Shown here: piece by piece, positions 10,750 to 22,370 of the stretch | How the letters are laid out: each line of letters starts with the position of its first letter | Position numbering within the stretch: the stretch's first letter is position 1 | Source of the DNA: Cycas panzhihuaensis | Lineage: Eukaryota; Cycadophyta | Length of the DNA stretch: 64,000 nt | Assembly (NCBI GenBank): GCA_023213395.1 | Contig: CM041465.1 | Location: forward strand, 205,909,741 to 205,973,740 | Reading direction: 5' to 3' | The notes under the pieces: model-generated | Databases searched by the model: none | What the model was told of the DNA's origin: nothing | The model's input: only the letters and a program-made list of their open reading frames with translations | Position numbers and translations under genes: made by a program

Positions 10750-11159
10750 CCATAAAATCAACCATAACTCTCATCTTTTAAATAAATAATGTGCTAAGCA
10801 AAGTAATGACTTAAACTGACGATGTATTTAAGCCAAGCAACCAAGTTTAAGCCGATATTCCAAGCATTCTAGTTGTTAAGTCACCACTCCAATGTGTCAA
10901 GTCACCATTCCAATGTGTTAGGTCATTGTTTTGGTAAACTTTAAATAACTTCTCTAGGGATGAATTTCTACAACAAGAACTAGAAGAGGAATTAGTAGAA
11001 ATGCTCTCCCCATAACATTTTCTAGCATATTGGGACTTATGGGAGGGGACATCATGGGCAATGGAAGCCATGGTTAGAAAATCCAACAGATGAAATTCCT
11101 ATTAGATTGGACTCATGATGAATGGAATTGACAAATGAGTTTGGAAATAGTAATAAATT
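10750..11159. other. Spacer, no gene recognised
   Basis: No domain is seen on either strand. An imperfect 21-bp direct repeat (TCACCACTCCAATGTGT / TCACCATTCCAATGTGT) lies at about 10880-10920. The minus-strand open frame 10847-11086 is dominated by this repeat and a Ser run and is probably not a gene. Confidence 0.5.
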
Positions 11160-11613
11160 TGTTAGAAAATTGGGTTTGACATCATGCAAGAGGAATATCA
11201 AACACACGAGATAATGCTTTGTTAGAAGATTCCATAAGTGCTTAGATGTCATGTTAAAAATATTATACAAGAATCTATGATATGATGATGAGGAAAAATG
11301 AAATATGCTCCAATGTTAAGTGCAAAAGAAATTGGAAGAATGATCAATCTTCATCTATCACATTAGAAAAGGTACATATTTATAGATATATATCACCTCA
11401 TTGAGGACTAATGAGATTGGAAAACCTTTAACATAACTTATGAGAAGACATGAAGATGTGAGCTATAACACACATTTCAATAATGCTCACACATTAAGAA
11501 TCTTCATAGGTGTGCACCTCTTTAAGATTATTATGCACAATATTTGAGGGTTCATTAATTAAATAATTACAATAATAATAAATTGATCATAGATTAAATA
11601 TTATTCTCCAACA
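11160..11613 (-). repeat. E3 3' LTR
   Basis: 454 bp, TGTTAGAAAATTGGG...CTCCAACA. It matches 13981-14427 and 16426-16882 along the whole length with frequent substitutions and small indels. Confidence 0.88.
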
Positions 11614-13966
11614 CTCCTCCATAATGTTTAATTGTTTTGCTTTGTCTGGTTACGTTACCAAATTAATTGTCTTCTTTGTTAAACTGCTTTGAGTGTTCTT
11701 TCATTTTGTTTTTGTTCCTCTTCTCCAATTCCTGAGAAGAAACTCAACTTCACCTTTGCTTGGACTTACAACATTAGGTTTATGACCTCACAAAGTGATC
11801 GACTTGTCTTGGGTGTCTACTTGCCACCATCTGCATCAACAAAGTACAAGTATCTAACAATTGACTATTGCTCACCTTGAGTAAACTTCTTGTAATTCCT
11901 ATAACCATCCATGTAGAATATCCCAAACATTAATTCACTGCATGATTTCAATTAATTGAACTACATGCAAGGGCCAAATTGAAGCACTTTACAACTTTCA
12001 CAAATGCAAATGCATCCCATCTCTAATGTGACATTTCCACCACATTACTTCACATTTAAAATATGTTCTTCAAATGAGCACTTCTTTGTTGGAACCATAA
12101 TAACAATTTGTGGAATAAAAAATGTCTCAAAAGTAATATGACTAGTCTTAATTAGCAAAAGTTTTAATTTCTAACTTAGGTGTGTTTTTGAAAATTCTAA
12201 ATGACTTGTTTTTGGGCTAGGATTTGCAGTAGCTTTGTTTTGCTTCATGTAATCAGGTGCTAACAGTTTAGGGGCTTTGAAATGGACTTCTCAGAGTTAT
12301 CAAATATAGCTTAATTTCTCACTACACTAGAAAAACTGAATTTTGGCACAGATTTATGGCCGTTCAAATTTCTAGCATACTACATTCAGATCTGTAATTG
12401 TGTTTGTATCGTCGAATTCATGGGCATGCTTCTATTGTAATTTGTAGCATCTGTGATCAAATTTTGGAGTTGCTTTGTGATATTGTCTGGTTTATAAGCA
12501 ACTAGACTATTATTATCATTGCGTTTGGTATTCACAATGGTCTTTGCAATGCTATCCACCAATTATGCCCTATACATGGACCTCTCAATGAGTTGCAATT
12601 TTCACATGTATAACTATGCTCAAGAATTCAATGTTTCTTCAATGTGTCCTACATGGGCTTCACCTTAGACCAAATGTAGTTTTTTGGCCCCTTCTTCATG
12701 CATTCAATATGGCCATACATTTTGGCATTCTGCTCCCCTTATTAATGTTTGCTTGTTTTCAAATCTTGCACAACATCTTCTTCATAGATTTGCTCGTAAT
12801 AACCCATGTCTTTAGATTTTCTCGCACTTCATGGTGTGTTTGTTTTTTATCTTCATGGCCCTAATCATGTGCTTCATGTCCATTGTGGGTTTGTCAATTC
12901 ACATCCTACGATCTTCCTTTCTTTCAGGGATTTGCTACTTGTCACACAGAGTCTACTTTCTCCATGTAATATTTGTGCCTCAACCTTTGTTCTCATGTCT
13001 TAACCCTAATCTTCAACTACAAATCGCAATTTGTGGGTTTTTGTTATAGACTTCCATGTCTCATTTTCCTTTTGAGCATACAACTCCACTTTTCTAGAGT
13101 TTCATGGATTATTCAAAATTATCGAATTGCCATTGTCTTAGCAGCATTCCTCCTCATGGGCATCTCTGAGTTTGCTTTGTTGCCCATAAATCATCGCCAT
13201 AGCAAGGTGATCAAGCCTACATGCACGATCTTCTCACACAAACTATCAACACTCACTTCCCAATTGACATAGGGTACTCCTCTTCAACAATAGGTCATTG
13301 TGATGCCATTTCATGCCCATAACTATAACTCAACTATCTCCACAGTATGTGAGACTCGATCTTGTCATTTGTCCTATATGCCCCTAGCAAAATAGAAACT
13401 AAAATAATTGAGATTGTGGACCCAAATTTAATATCTTTGCATGCTATATATAGGTGTGCCACATGCATAAATATTAGCCCGCTAAATCAATTTCTAAAAT
13501 GGTCTCACCATAGATTTGAGATCCAAGATTTAAAGCTCACTTGTTCCATACTCATCCATCATATCAGGCAAATAACTTTTACAAATAGGTCTCTTGGAAC
13601 ACCTCCAAACAAGCACAATTAATGCATCTGCAAGATACCGAGCTTGTAGGATGCATCCAACTATCAGAGGACTCTGACATGGATACAACGGTTGACATCT
13701 TTATGCCAATCGATCTTTGCCTACTTCTAGTAGTTGCTATAAAGAAATCTATGGTGTCCAACAATCAAACAAATCAATCCATAATTTAGTTATGACATCT
13801 ATATAGTTTGCAACTATCATCAAATCGCATGGATAATTAATCATTGTACTCACAGCTTTATAAATGCATTCTAGACATGAGGCTTGTCATGCTTACAAAT
13901 GGAACTTCATAAGAAACAAACCATTGGCTCTGGCAATCAAACCATAGGCTTCAAAGATTATACCAA
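11614..13966 (-). other. E3 internal region, no domain recognised
   Basis: About 2.35 kb between the purine tract and the primer site. Both strands have only short open frames. Pieces such as 12616-12864 (+) have a counterpart at 14959-15288 only because the DNA is duplicated; the copies do not show protective codon conservation by eye. The part nearest the purine tract could be a decayed pol end, but I cannot support that. Confidence 0.5.
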
Positions 13967-13980
13967 GAGCTCTGAGACCA
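13967..13980 (-). other. E3 primer-binding site
   Basis: Element strand TGGTCTCAGAGCTC, a one-base variant of the initiator-Met type, abutting the LTR at 13981. Confidence 0.8.
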
Positions 13981-14427
13981 TGTTAAAAAATTGAGTTTGA
14001 CATCTTGCAAGATGAATATCAAACACTCAAGATAATACCATGTTAGAAAATTATAGAAGTGCTTAGATATCATGTTAAAGATATTATACGAGAATCTATT
14101 ATACCATGATAAAGAAAGATGAAATATGCACAAGTCCAAAAGAAATTGGAATAATGATCAATCTTCATCTATTGCATTAGAAAGGGTACATATTTATAGA
14201 TACATATCACCTCATTGAGGATTGATGAGATTGGAGAACAACTAACATAAGTTGTGAGAGAACATCAGGATGTGAGCTATAATACACATTTTAATAATGC
14301 ACATACATTAAGAATCTTCACAGGCATGCACCTTTTTAAGATAACTATGCATAGTACTTGAGGGATCACCAATTAAATAACTATGAAAATCATGGATAGA
14401 CTATAGATTAAGCATTATTCACCAACA
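13981..14427 (-). repeat. E3 5' LTR, first copy
   Basis: 447 bp, TGTTAAAAAATTGAG...CACCAACA. It lacks a few bases around 14127 relative to the other copies. It is part of duplicated unit 1. Confidence 0.88.
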
Positions 14428-14584
14428 AGAATTATATGAAAGAGTAAGTAGATTGAAGGAAGAATTGATTGTGGGTGTGGTGTGGAAATTGGGAATTTGA
14501 CAAAATTGAATAAGGACACAACACAACCATTCACTAGGCATTACAAGACAATACATCTACTATATAGTGATCTGGCCACGCAAT
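14428..14584 (+). pseudogene. Coiled-coil coding remnant, duplicated copy
   Basis: Aligns with 16883-17043 but is more decayed: in one plus frame the C-terminal half (LTKLNKDTTQPFTRHYKTIH) is still readable. It is followed by a truncated E4 LTR (14585-14645), as expected if the E4 insertion preceded the duplication. Confidence 0.6.
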
Positions 14585-14645
14585 TGTTAGAATATCTGTT
14601 TAATACATTATGAGATCCCTTGTAATTAATGTAATATTTTATTAT
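14585..14645 (+). repeat. Truncated copy of E4 LTR start
   Basis: TGTTAGAATATCTGTTTAAT... matches the first bases of the E4 LTR at 17044 and ends at the duplication junction. A short internal stretch (around TTAATTAGACTCATAACTT in the other copy) is missing. Confidence 0.8.
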
Positions 14646-16425
14646 GAGTTGGTTTCGGGCTAGAATTTGCATTAGGTTCATTTTGCTTCATGTGACTAGG
14701 TGCTGACAGCTTAGGGGTTTCAAAATGGATTTCACAAAGTTATCAAATATAGTTTAATTTCTCATGACATTAGAAAAACTAAAATTTGGCACAAATTTAC
14801 TATTATTTGAATGTTTAGCAAACTGCATTCAAATCTACTATTGTGTTTGCATTGCCAAATTTGTGGGCATGGTTCTATTGCAATTTGTAGGCATCTGCGA
14901 TCAAATTTGTGGGTGCTCTATGGTATTTTCTTGTTTCTAAGCTACCATACCACTATTATTGTGTTTGGTATTCACAAGGGTTTTTGCGATGTTATCCCAC
15001 TGGTTACGCCATGTACAGGGACCTTTCAATGAGTTGCAATTTTCACATATACAACCATGGCTCAACAATTCAATGTTTCTTCCATGTGTCCTATGTAGGC
15101 GTCGCCTTAGATTAAACATAGTTTCATGGCCCCTTCATGCATTCAATACTGCCCTACATTTAGGCATTTTTCTCCCCTTATTCATGCTTGCTTGTTTTCA
15201 ATTCTTGCATGGTTTTTCCTTCACAAATTTGCTATTGATGGCCCATGTGTTTAGAATTGCCCGCACCTCATGGCATCTTTGTTTTTGATCTTCACAACCG
15301 CAATCACATGCTTCGCATCCACCGTGGGTTTGCCAATTCACACCTAATAATCTTCCTTTCTTTCATGGATTTGCTACCCATCACACAGAGTTTGCCTTCT
15401 CTGTGCAATATCTGTGCCTTAGCCTTTGTTCTCACATTTCAACTCTAATTTTCAGCTGCAAATCTCAATTTGTGGGTTTTTGCTATAGACTTCCACACCT
15501 CTTCAATGCCTCATTCTCTTTTTGAGAATTCATCTCCACATTTATAGGGTTTAATGGGTTACTCAAATTTTACTAAATTGTCATTATCTTAGCAACATTC
15601 TTCCTCATGGGCATCTTTGAGTTTGCTTTGTTGCCCACAAATCATGGCTATAGTAAGGTGATTAGAACTACATGCATGATCTTCTCACCGAAACCATCAA
15701 CACTCACTTCTCAATTGACGTAGGGTACTCCTTTTCAATAGTAGGCCATCGTGACCTCATTTCATGGCCATAATTGTAATTCAAATATCTCTATAGTATG
15801 TGAGACTCAATCTAGTCATTAATCGTATATCCCCCATACAAACTAAAATCATTGAGATTGTGGACCCAACTTGAAAATCCCTACATGCTATATATAGGTG
15901 CACCAAATGCATAAATATCAATCCACTAAATCAATTTCTAAAATAGTCTCACTATAGATTTGAGATCCATGCTTCAAAGCTCCCCTGATCCATACTCATC
16001 CATCATACCAATCAAATAGCTTTTGCAAATAGCTTTCATTGAAACACCTCTAAGCAAACACAATTAATGCATCCACAAGATACTAGGCATATAGGATTTG
16101 TCCAACTATTAGAGGACTCCAACATGGATACAATGCTTGAGATATTTATGTCGACAAATCTTTGCCTACCTGTATTTGTTGCTACGGAGAAATCCATGGT
16201 GTCCAATAATCAAACAAACCGATCCATAATTTAGCAATGACATCTTTGTAGTTTGCAATTGTCATTGAGTCGCACGTATAATTAGTTGTGTTGCTCATTG
16301 CTTTGTAGATGCATTCTAGATACAAGGCTTATTATGCTTACAAATGAACCTTCATAAGAAACAAACCATTGGCTTTGTTAATCAAACCATAGGCTTCAAA
16401 GATTATACCATGAGCTCTGAGACCG

Positions 16426-16882
16426 TGTTAGAAAATTGGGTTTGACACCATGTAAGAGGACTATCAAACACGAGATAATACCATGTTAGAAAATTATGTA
16501 AGTGCTTAGATATCATGTTAAAAATATTATATAAGAATCTATTATACCATGATAAATGAAGATGAGATATGCACCAATGTAAAGTACAAAAGAAATTGGA
16601 ATAATGATCCATCTTCATCTATTGCATTAGAAAAGGCACATATTTATAGATACATATCATATCACCTTATTGAGGACTAATGACATTGGAGAACTTCTAA
16701 TATAAGCTATGACAATACATGAAGATGTAAGCTATAACACACATTCTAATAATGCTCACACATTAAGAATCTTCATAGATGTGCACCTTTTAAAGATAAT
16801 TCTACGCAATATATGAGGGATCACCAACTAAAGAATTATGATATCCATGGATTGACCATAGATTAAGCATTATTCCCCAACA
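16426..16882 (-). repeat. E3 LTR, copy in duplicated unit 2
   Basis: 457 bp, TGTTAGAAAATTGGG...CCCCAACA, preceded by primer-site sequence GAGCTCTGAGACCG. It is the counterpart of 13981-14427. Confidence 0.88.
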
Positions 16883-17043
16883 AACATTACATGAAGAAGT
16901 AAGAAGATTGAAGAAAGAACTGATCAGGGTGAAGGAGGACATGGAAATTGGGGATTTGATTAAACTGAACAAGGACACGATGCAATAATTTGCTAAACAT
17001 GATAAGACAATACAACTATTGCATAGTGATTTGGTAGCCAAAT
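16883..17043 (+). pseudogene. Coiled-coil coding remnant, target of E4
   Basis: One plus frame reads about 54 codons with a single stop: HEEVRRLKKELIRVKEDM, then IKLNKDTMQ*FAKHDKTIQL and SDLVAK. The charged heptad-like pattern suggests a coiled coil. E4 inserted at its end, and after removing E4 and one TSD the frame appears to resume at 48854. I do not recognise the protein; it may be part of an older retroelement or of a host gene. Confidence 0.55.
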
Positions 17044-17344
17044 TGTTAGAATATATGTTTAATGCTTATATTAATTAGACTCATAACTTAATGTTATGGG
17101 ACCTCTTGTACTTAATGTAATATTTTATTATAGAGGGATGAGTCAGTTGGGGGAGCACTCGTGAAGTGGAAGAATGGCAGCATTAGTTCTGGCTGTTACA
17201 TTTGTATAGTTGTATATAAACATGTATTTGTGTTGTATGTATTATTGAATAGAATAGAATAGAAAAATTGGAGCAATTTGGAGACTAATACTTTGTGTTT
17301 CAATTGTTCACTATACTCTTCCTTATGTACTTTGATTTCTAGCA
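17044..17344 (+). repeat. E4 5' LTR
   Basis: 301 bp, TGTTAGAATATATG...TTTCTAGCA, followed directly by the primer site. It matches 47869-47967 plus 48668-48848. Confidence 0.92.
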
Positions 17345-17357
17345 TGGTATCGGAGCC
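17345..17357 (+). other. E4 primer-binding site
   Basis: TGGTATCGGAGCC, an initiator-Met-type site with one internal change. Confidence 0.9.
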
Positions 17358-18681
17358 AGGTTCTTGTCAGAGGAGCCAATTTTCTTAAAATTAATTTTAG
17401 AATTTTGAATCGAGCTAGAATTGTGCATGGAGCTCAGTTGCTAGAGGCACGAGGGTTTGTAAACTTTGTTCTTAATTTTGAAAAATGAAGTGAAGCTTAG
17501 GATTTGTTTTGGAAAATTTAGTGTTTCTAGCAAATTAGCAAACTCCAAGAGATTTTTTTTGAAATTGCTATGTGTTAGAACCAAGTGCCAAGAAAGGAGG
17601 CATGTCTAGCCAAGTGGAAGAAATAACCCTCAAGAGTGCATTTCTATGTTTACAACTATGACAAGATTTGGTAAATGCCAAATTCTTTTTGTTTTTTTTT
17701 TTTGAAGTATGTGTGCTTGGTTTTGAAGCAAACATAGGGGTTTCTTAAAACTTGTAAACAAGGCTTAATATGTTGTGGTTTTGAGTAGAGGATAAGTAGG
17801 GCAAAATTGCCCATGAAATGGGAAATGTAGAGAGATCTCATGTTCCTAGTTGCTAGAAGAAAATTGCTGGTAGAGGACTCAAGTTCCAAAAAGACGTTGT
17901 GAATAGGGGTTGTGTGAAATTCTATGACCATCTCGTGAGACAAAAGACAAACATAGTAAGTTTACAAGTTTGTGGGATAGAAGCATAAAGAGATTTGAAG
18001 CTCGCACTATGGAGATTGCATCTATAACACAATAACCTTCAAATGGAAGCCCATAAATCTCTAAGGGATGAAAATGCTAGGAAAGAAAAAGGTCAACGAT
18101 CGATGTTTTGAAATTGACAAAAAATTCATAGTGGGACCTTGAATGTTGAGATGCCATATGCCACTCCTTACAATCGCACAAAGATGAGATATTTGTTGAA
18201 ATCAACAAATAGGTGGGTAAATTTTGCAAAATTCAACTTTGAGTTAGTCATTCTCTAAAGTCTTTTCTTAATAAAATTTGTTTAGACAAAAATTTCAACT
18301 CGTTGAAGCTCCCTAGACTACTGTGCCTTTGGGCACAACTCATGAGAAGGCTAATTTCATTTCATAGCTTATCAATCGTCAAAATTAAATTCTAAGAACA
18401 TTAGCCTGCTTTGATTTGTATATTCTTTCATTTGGCAATGGTCACATGGACTGGTTCTTTGTCCCTCTTGATGTAAGTTGAAGATTTATTTGTTATTATT
18501 ATTATTTTGGTGATAATCCTAGTTACCTATGTGCAAGCCAAAGACATTTCTAGTAAATTCCATCATTCTATGTATTGATTGAACATTTTCATAAAAATTA
18601 GTAAATTTTATTTTGTGGTGTAGGCCTATGAGTGTGTGTTTTTGTTGATTTTTGTTGTGTTTGTCCCTTGTTTGTTGTAAA
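17358..18681 (+). other. E4 leader, no gene recognised
   Basis: About 1.3 kb before gag. Open frames are short and unconvincing; the minus-strand frame 17656-17943 has no recognisable domain. Confidence 0.5.
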
Positions 18682-19480
18682 AATGATGAGTGGAAATGGT
18701 ATTTTGAGCCATGCCAAAGAAAAACTTACTAGTTCTAATAATTATCTTGCATGGAAATATTAGATGACCAATTTCTTGGTTTTAAACGATCTTTGGAAGT
18801 ATGTTGACCAAACATATGTAGGAAACCCAAAAGATCCTATTGATTGGACCAAATTTCAAACAAAATTGAATGTCGATGTTCATTGAAGGCCAAGTTTGAG
18901 GCCAAGATGAGAATAGCATTAGGAAATTCTCAAGTTGTAGAAGCTTGATTGAAAATGCGAAGGATGCCAAAACCCCTTAGGAAGTTTGGGATGTAATCAT
19001 GTCCTTGTATGAGCATAAGGATGATGCTAGGGTGCTCATGTTGAAGAATTAGATGTATAGTTTTAAACTCAGTGGGGCAATGATAGACCATTTGTAGTAG
19101 GTCAATAAAATCAAGGACAATTTAAATACCATAGCAGATATAGAGTTGGCCACTTCTATTTTGAGAATTTGCAAGCATCATATAAGAACTTCATTACTAC
19201 TCTGATGTGAGCAAATAAGCTATCAAGTTTATCATTCAGTTCATTAAAGACTTTATTGTTTTAGCATAAGCAGAGGCTAAAGGACTTAAGTGATGACTCA
19301 TTCTAGCATGTGTAGTCAGAGCAAAGGGCAAAAAGAAATTTGTGTCGAGGAGGAGTAATACATCCTCTAAACACAATATTCGAAAAGAGGCATCTGGGAG
19401 TTCTAAGGGACAAAATAAGTCAAAGTGTTGGCACTATGGGAAGCTTGGGCATTTAAGGAAGGATTGTTAGGAATTACAAT
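18682..19480 (+). pseudogene. E4 gag with degenerate CCHC knuckle
   Basis: Begins MMSGNGILSHAKEKLTSSNN, then YLAWK and LVLNDLWKYV, a Copia gag opening. Frameshifts follow. The knuckle at 19426-19467 reads CWHYGKLGHLRKDC, with Tyr in place of the second Cys. Stops interrupt both sides. Confidence 0.85.
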
Positions 19481-19559
19481 AGCAATAGTGACAAAAGTCA
19501 CAACAGTAACAGAGGTTGCAGAGGTAGATAGGATAGATGGATCACATCTCTTTTACATT

Positions 19560-19990
19560 TAGAAGAGATGAGAGGGAGAAGAATCTCTTTATTGTAGCCT
19601 ACAAGATAAAGAGTAATGCACAAAATGATTGATATATTGATTCAGTAGCAACTAGGCATATGATAGGTAGATTAGAATGGTTCCAATCAACGTGGGAGGT
19701 AAAAGGACAGACTATTACTACTGGTGATGATACTGAGTTAAAGGCGAAAGGGATTGATGAAGTTCTCATTTATCCACCTAATGGTGAAAAATGCTATCTT
19801 GATAATGTTTTCTATGTGCCTGGTCTAAAGGCAAATCTCATCTCTATATCATAGGTTGAGTAGCAACATATGAGTGTTTTGTTTGAAAACAACAAATGTA
19901 TTATCAAGGATCATAATAAGAATGTCTTAGCTATAGGTACTAGGGAAGATGATCTATATATACTAAATGGCAAATCTAAAGTTTAGAGAG
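19560..19990 (+). pseudogene. E4 protease region
   Basis: After a stop-rich start the frame 19660-19854 reads MIGRLEWFQSTWEV, ELKAKGIDEV and VFYVPGLKANLISIS, the second half of a Copia protease. The active-site segment just upstream reads IDSVATRHM-like with a stop nearby, so the catalytic Asp context is degraded. Confidence 0.85.
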
Positions 19991-20640
19991 CCTTCGCTAC
20001 TGTATGCTCAAAACAAATGTTATGGCATGAATGAATGGGACATTTGAACTACATGAGTGTTTAGCTATTGTATAAATTAAATCTGGTGCATGGCCTTCCT
20101 AAGATTAAAATCAAAGGTTGCTTGTGTGAACCTCATATCATGGGTGAGAAGCATAGACAGAACCATTTCCTAAAAAGAAAGCTTGGAGAGTGAAAGAGAA
20201 ACTTGAATTGGTACACTTAAACATCTATGGACCAATGCTGACCATATTACTTGGGGGAGTCAAACACTTCTTGACATTTATTGATTATTTTTCCAAGAAG
20301 GTTTGGGGTTATCCTTTAAAGGATAAGGCACATGCCTTCATTGTTTTCAACTAGTTCAAGTAATTGGCTGAAAATGGATCAGCACATAAAATCAAGATCC
20401 TTTGGATTGATAATGGTATAGAATTCACTTTTAACAAATTTAATCAATTTTATGAGGGTCATGCCACTTGGAGGTAGTTTTCAATTGCGTACACACCACA
20501 ATAGAATGGAGTGGCAGAATAGATGAATAAGAGTTGGTTGAAAAAACCAAGTCCATGATGAAAGGAAAAGGTGTTGCATATTATTCGTTGGTTGAAGCAG
20601 TGAATACTATTACATATTTGATTAACAAAAGTCTTATGAA
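19990..20640 (+). pseudogene. E4 integrase, part 1 (interrupted by E5)
   Basis: It starts with the pre-integrase LWHE*MGHLNYMSV (TGA where CGA is expected) and continues with a decayed core: HFLTFIDYFSKKVWGYPLK, W.DNG.EFTFNKF and YTPQ*NGVAE, with TAG at 20502-20504 in the catalytic Glu motif. It is cut at 20640 by E5; the C-terminal part resumes at 34557. Confidence 0.88.
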
Positions 20641-21698
20641 TGATCTAAATTTGAATGGGAAAGTGAAAACTTATTCCAATTGAAACAACTTTAGATTCAA
20701 TATACAATAAAATACATTACATTTGGAAATATTTCAATTTTTCTTGCAAGATCCTGTTTTATAGTGCTCTGTTGAGCGCTTTCTTCGGTGCTACAACAAT
20801 CTGGGATTGGATAAATGAATGCTGGGCACAATATTAACTGTTGCGTACTCTTTGGTACGTTTTCCAGAGACTCTGAAGTGAGGTTTTTCCTTTTGTTTAG
20901 CCGCAAAACCACTTCTGGGATATCTTCTGACTTGGGCGTCTTTCCAAGATTGCTCCAGTTGTCTTCTTCTATCCTTGGCTGCGTCTAAACCTTCTTGGAC
21001 TCCTCCCATGTCTCATGAATAGATCTGGTCACTTCTTCTCTGCACCTTCCTGTCCGTTCCACTTCTGTGCCTCTATTTTTGTTCGTTCCCCGCGTAGTCT
21101 TAGTTTTTGGAGCAATTTCGCATTTGGGTTGCTATTATGAGTTATTTATCAAAATTTTCGCTCCTCTTGCTGTGTTTGAGATTGTTGGGCGCTTCACCTT
21201 GTCTCCCAGACAGATCTGGGCGGTTTTTTTGCCTTTCCCAAAGTCTGTTCAACTTCTAAAATTCGTTTTTCCATTTTTTCCTTTCAGCTTTTTAGGCCTC
21301 TTTTTGATCGGTTAAAAATTGATTAAAATCAGTTAAAACTCCTGTTTTCTTTCTTCTATTAGCTAGAGGACACTTGTACGGACATTGCCTGAAAATTCCG
21401 TGCCAATCAGAGCACATTTTCCTCATCCGGTTGCATTTTCCATGAAGGCTGTTGTTTTCTGGTTGCACCTGAAACATGCCTGGCCGCATCTAAGACGGGC
21501 CTTGTCACACTTGAGGCAGGCCTGGTCGCACCCTGCCAAAACTTGGTCGTACCTGAATGTATTTTCCTCGCATTTTAGGAGCCGAATTGCATTTTTCCGC
21601 CTACTGAAGGCGGGACATATGAAAACAAATTCCATCCAAATGGATTTATACTCTTTTTGAAGAGTATTAAAGATTTTAATTGATCCGAAATTGGATCA
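20641..21698 (-). repeat. E5 3' LTR
   Basis: 1,058 bp from TGATCTAAATTTG to AAATTGGATCA. It matches 33533-34551; differences include a block near 21480-21530 (extra C-rich repeats) absent from the other LTR. Confidence 0.92.
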
Positions 21699-21716
21699 GA
21701 ACTCCCCCTTTTTAGG
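21699..21716 (-). other. E5 polypurine tract
   Basis: In the element sense AAAAAGGGGGAGTTC abuts the LTR. Confidence 0.85.
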
Positions 21717-21859
21717 AGTTCATGGCCTCATGAACCTTATAATTGTAAATGAGGGAATTTGATTCTTCCCTTCTCCCTACTGTACCATTTTGCTTTGTTG
21801 AGTAGTTGTCCTTTCTCTCAAATCCTGAAGGATTTAATTGTGCCTCTTCGGGTTATGGT

Positions 21860-22370
21860 CTACTTCTTTTGAAGAATGCAATAAACTTGCAATGGTTTTT
21901 CTTCCTCCACTCGCACCTCTTCTGGATTTGGCAAGAGTGGAATTCCATCTTCATCTTCATCTTCATCCAATATAGATGGCTCGAACATCTTCAGATTCTC
22001 AACATTCACTACTGAATTTATCTTTATGAATTTTGGAAGTTCAAACTGAAAAGCATTTTCCCTAATGTTCTTCAAGATTTTAAAAGGACCATATTGTATA
22101 GGCTTCAACTTTTTACCTTCACCCTGCAATCTTTTCTTGCTGAGATGCAACCAAAGTCAATCTCCTTCCTTAAAGGAATGGCTAGTTCTATGTGCATCAT
22201 GCCTTTGTTTATATTTTTGCTGAGATTTTTGAAGCTGCTCCTCAACCTGTTGATGAATTTTTCCAATTCTTTCCAAGAATCTTTGCACCTTCTCTTGTCT
22301 TTCTTCCTCCTTTCCATTTCCTGTAGTAAGTTGGGTTGAAAATTCTAAATCAAATGGACTTGCAGGCAAA
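21860..22370 (-). pseudogene. E5 integrase C-terminal (GPY/F) region
   Basis: Frame 21860-22150 reads KKLKPIQYGPFKILKNI, then NAFQFELP and VVNVENLKMFEPSILDEDED, a GPY/F module followed by an acidic tail. Overlapping frames 22105-22369 cover the helical linker (KYKQRHDAHRTSHSFKEGD) before it. The GPY/F module binds DNA or helps integrase multimerise in this family. A frameshift lies near 22150. Confidence 0.88.

Larger units (their letters stand above)
11160..14427 (-). mobile_element. E3: coding-poor LTR element
   Basis: Two related LTRs (11160-11613 and 13981-14427) flank 2.37 kb. A primer site (TGGTCTCAGAGC, 13967-13980) and a purine tract (11614-11625) place it on the minus strand. No gag or pol domain is recognised inside, so it looks non-autonomous or extremely decayed. 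Five-base flanks do not match; the right side was involved in a tandem duplication. Confidence 0.8.
12201..14645. repeat. Tandem duplication, unit 1
   Basis: Colinear with 14646-17135: E3 internal part, primer site, LTR, coiled-coil coding remnant, and the first ~60 bases of the E4 LTR. The offset is constant at about 2,443-2,446 bp. Unit 1 stops inside the E4 LTR after ATATTTTATTAT, where unit 2 begins. Confidence 0.85.
14646..17135. repeat. Tandem duplication, unit 2
   Basis: Second copy of the 2.45-kb unit. It contains an E3 internal copy (14646-16411), primer site (16412-16425), E3 LTR (16426-16882), coding remnant (16883-17043) and the start of the complete E4 5' LTR. The visible divergence from unit 1 is substantial, so the duplication is old. 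Confidence 0.85.

Noticed and set aside
12616-12864. Plus-strand hydrophobic open frame with a counterpart at 14959-15288
   Set aside because: The match is explained by the tandem DNA duplication; no domain, and the copies differ without regard to codon position as far as I can see.
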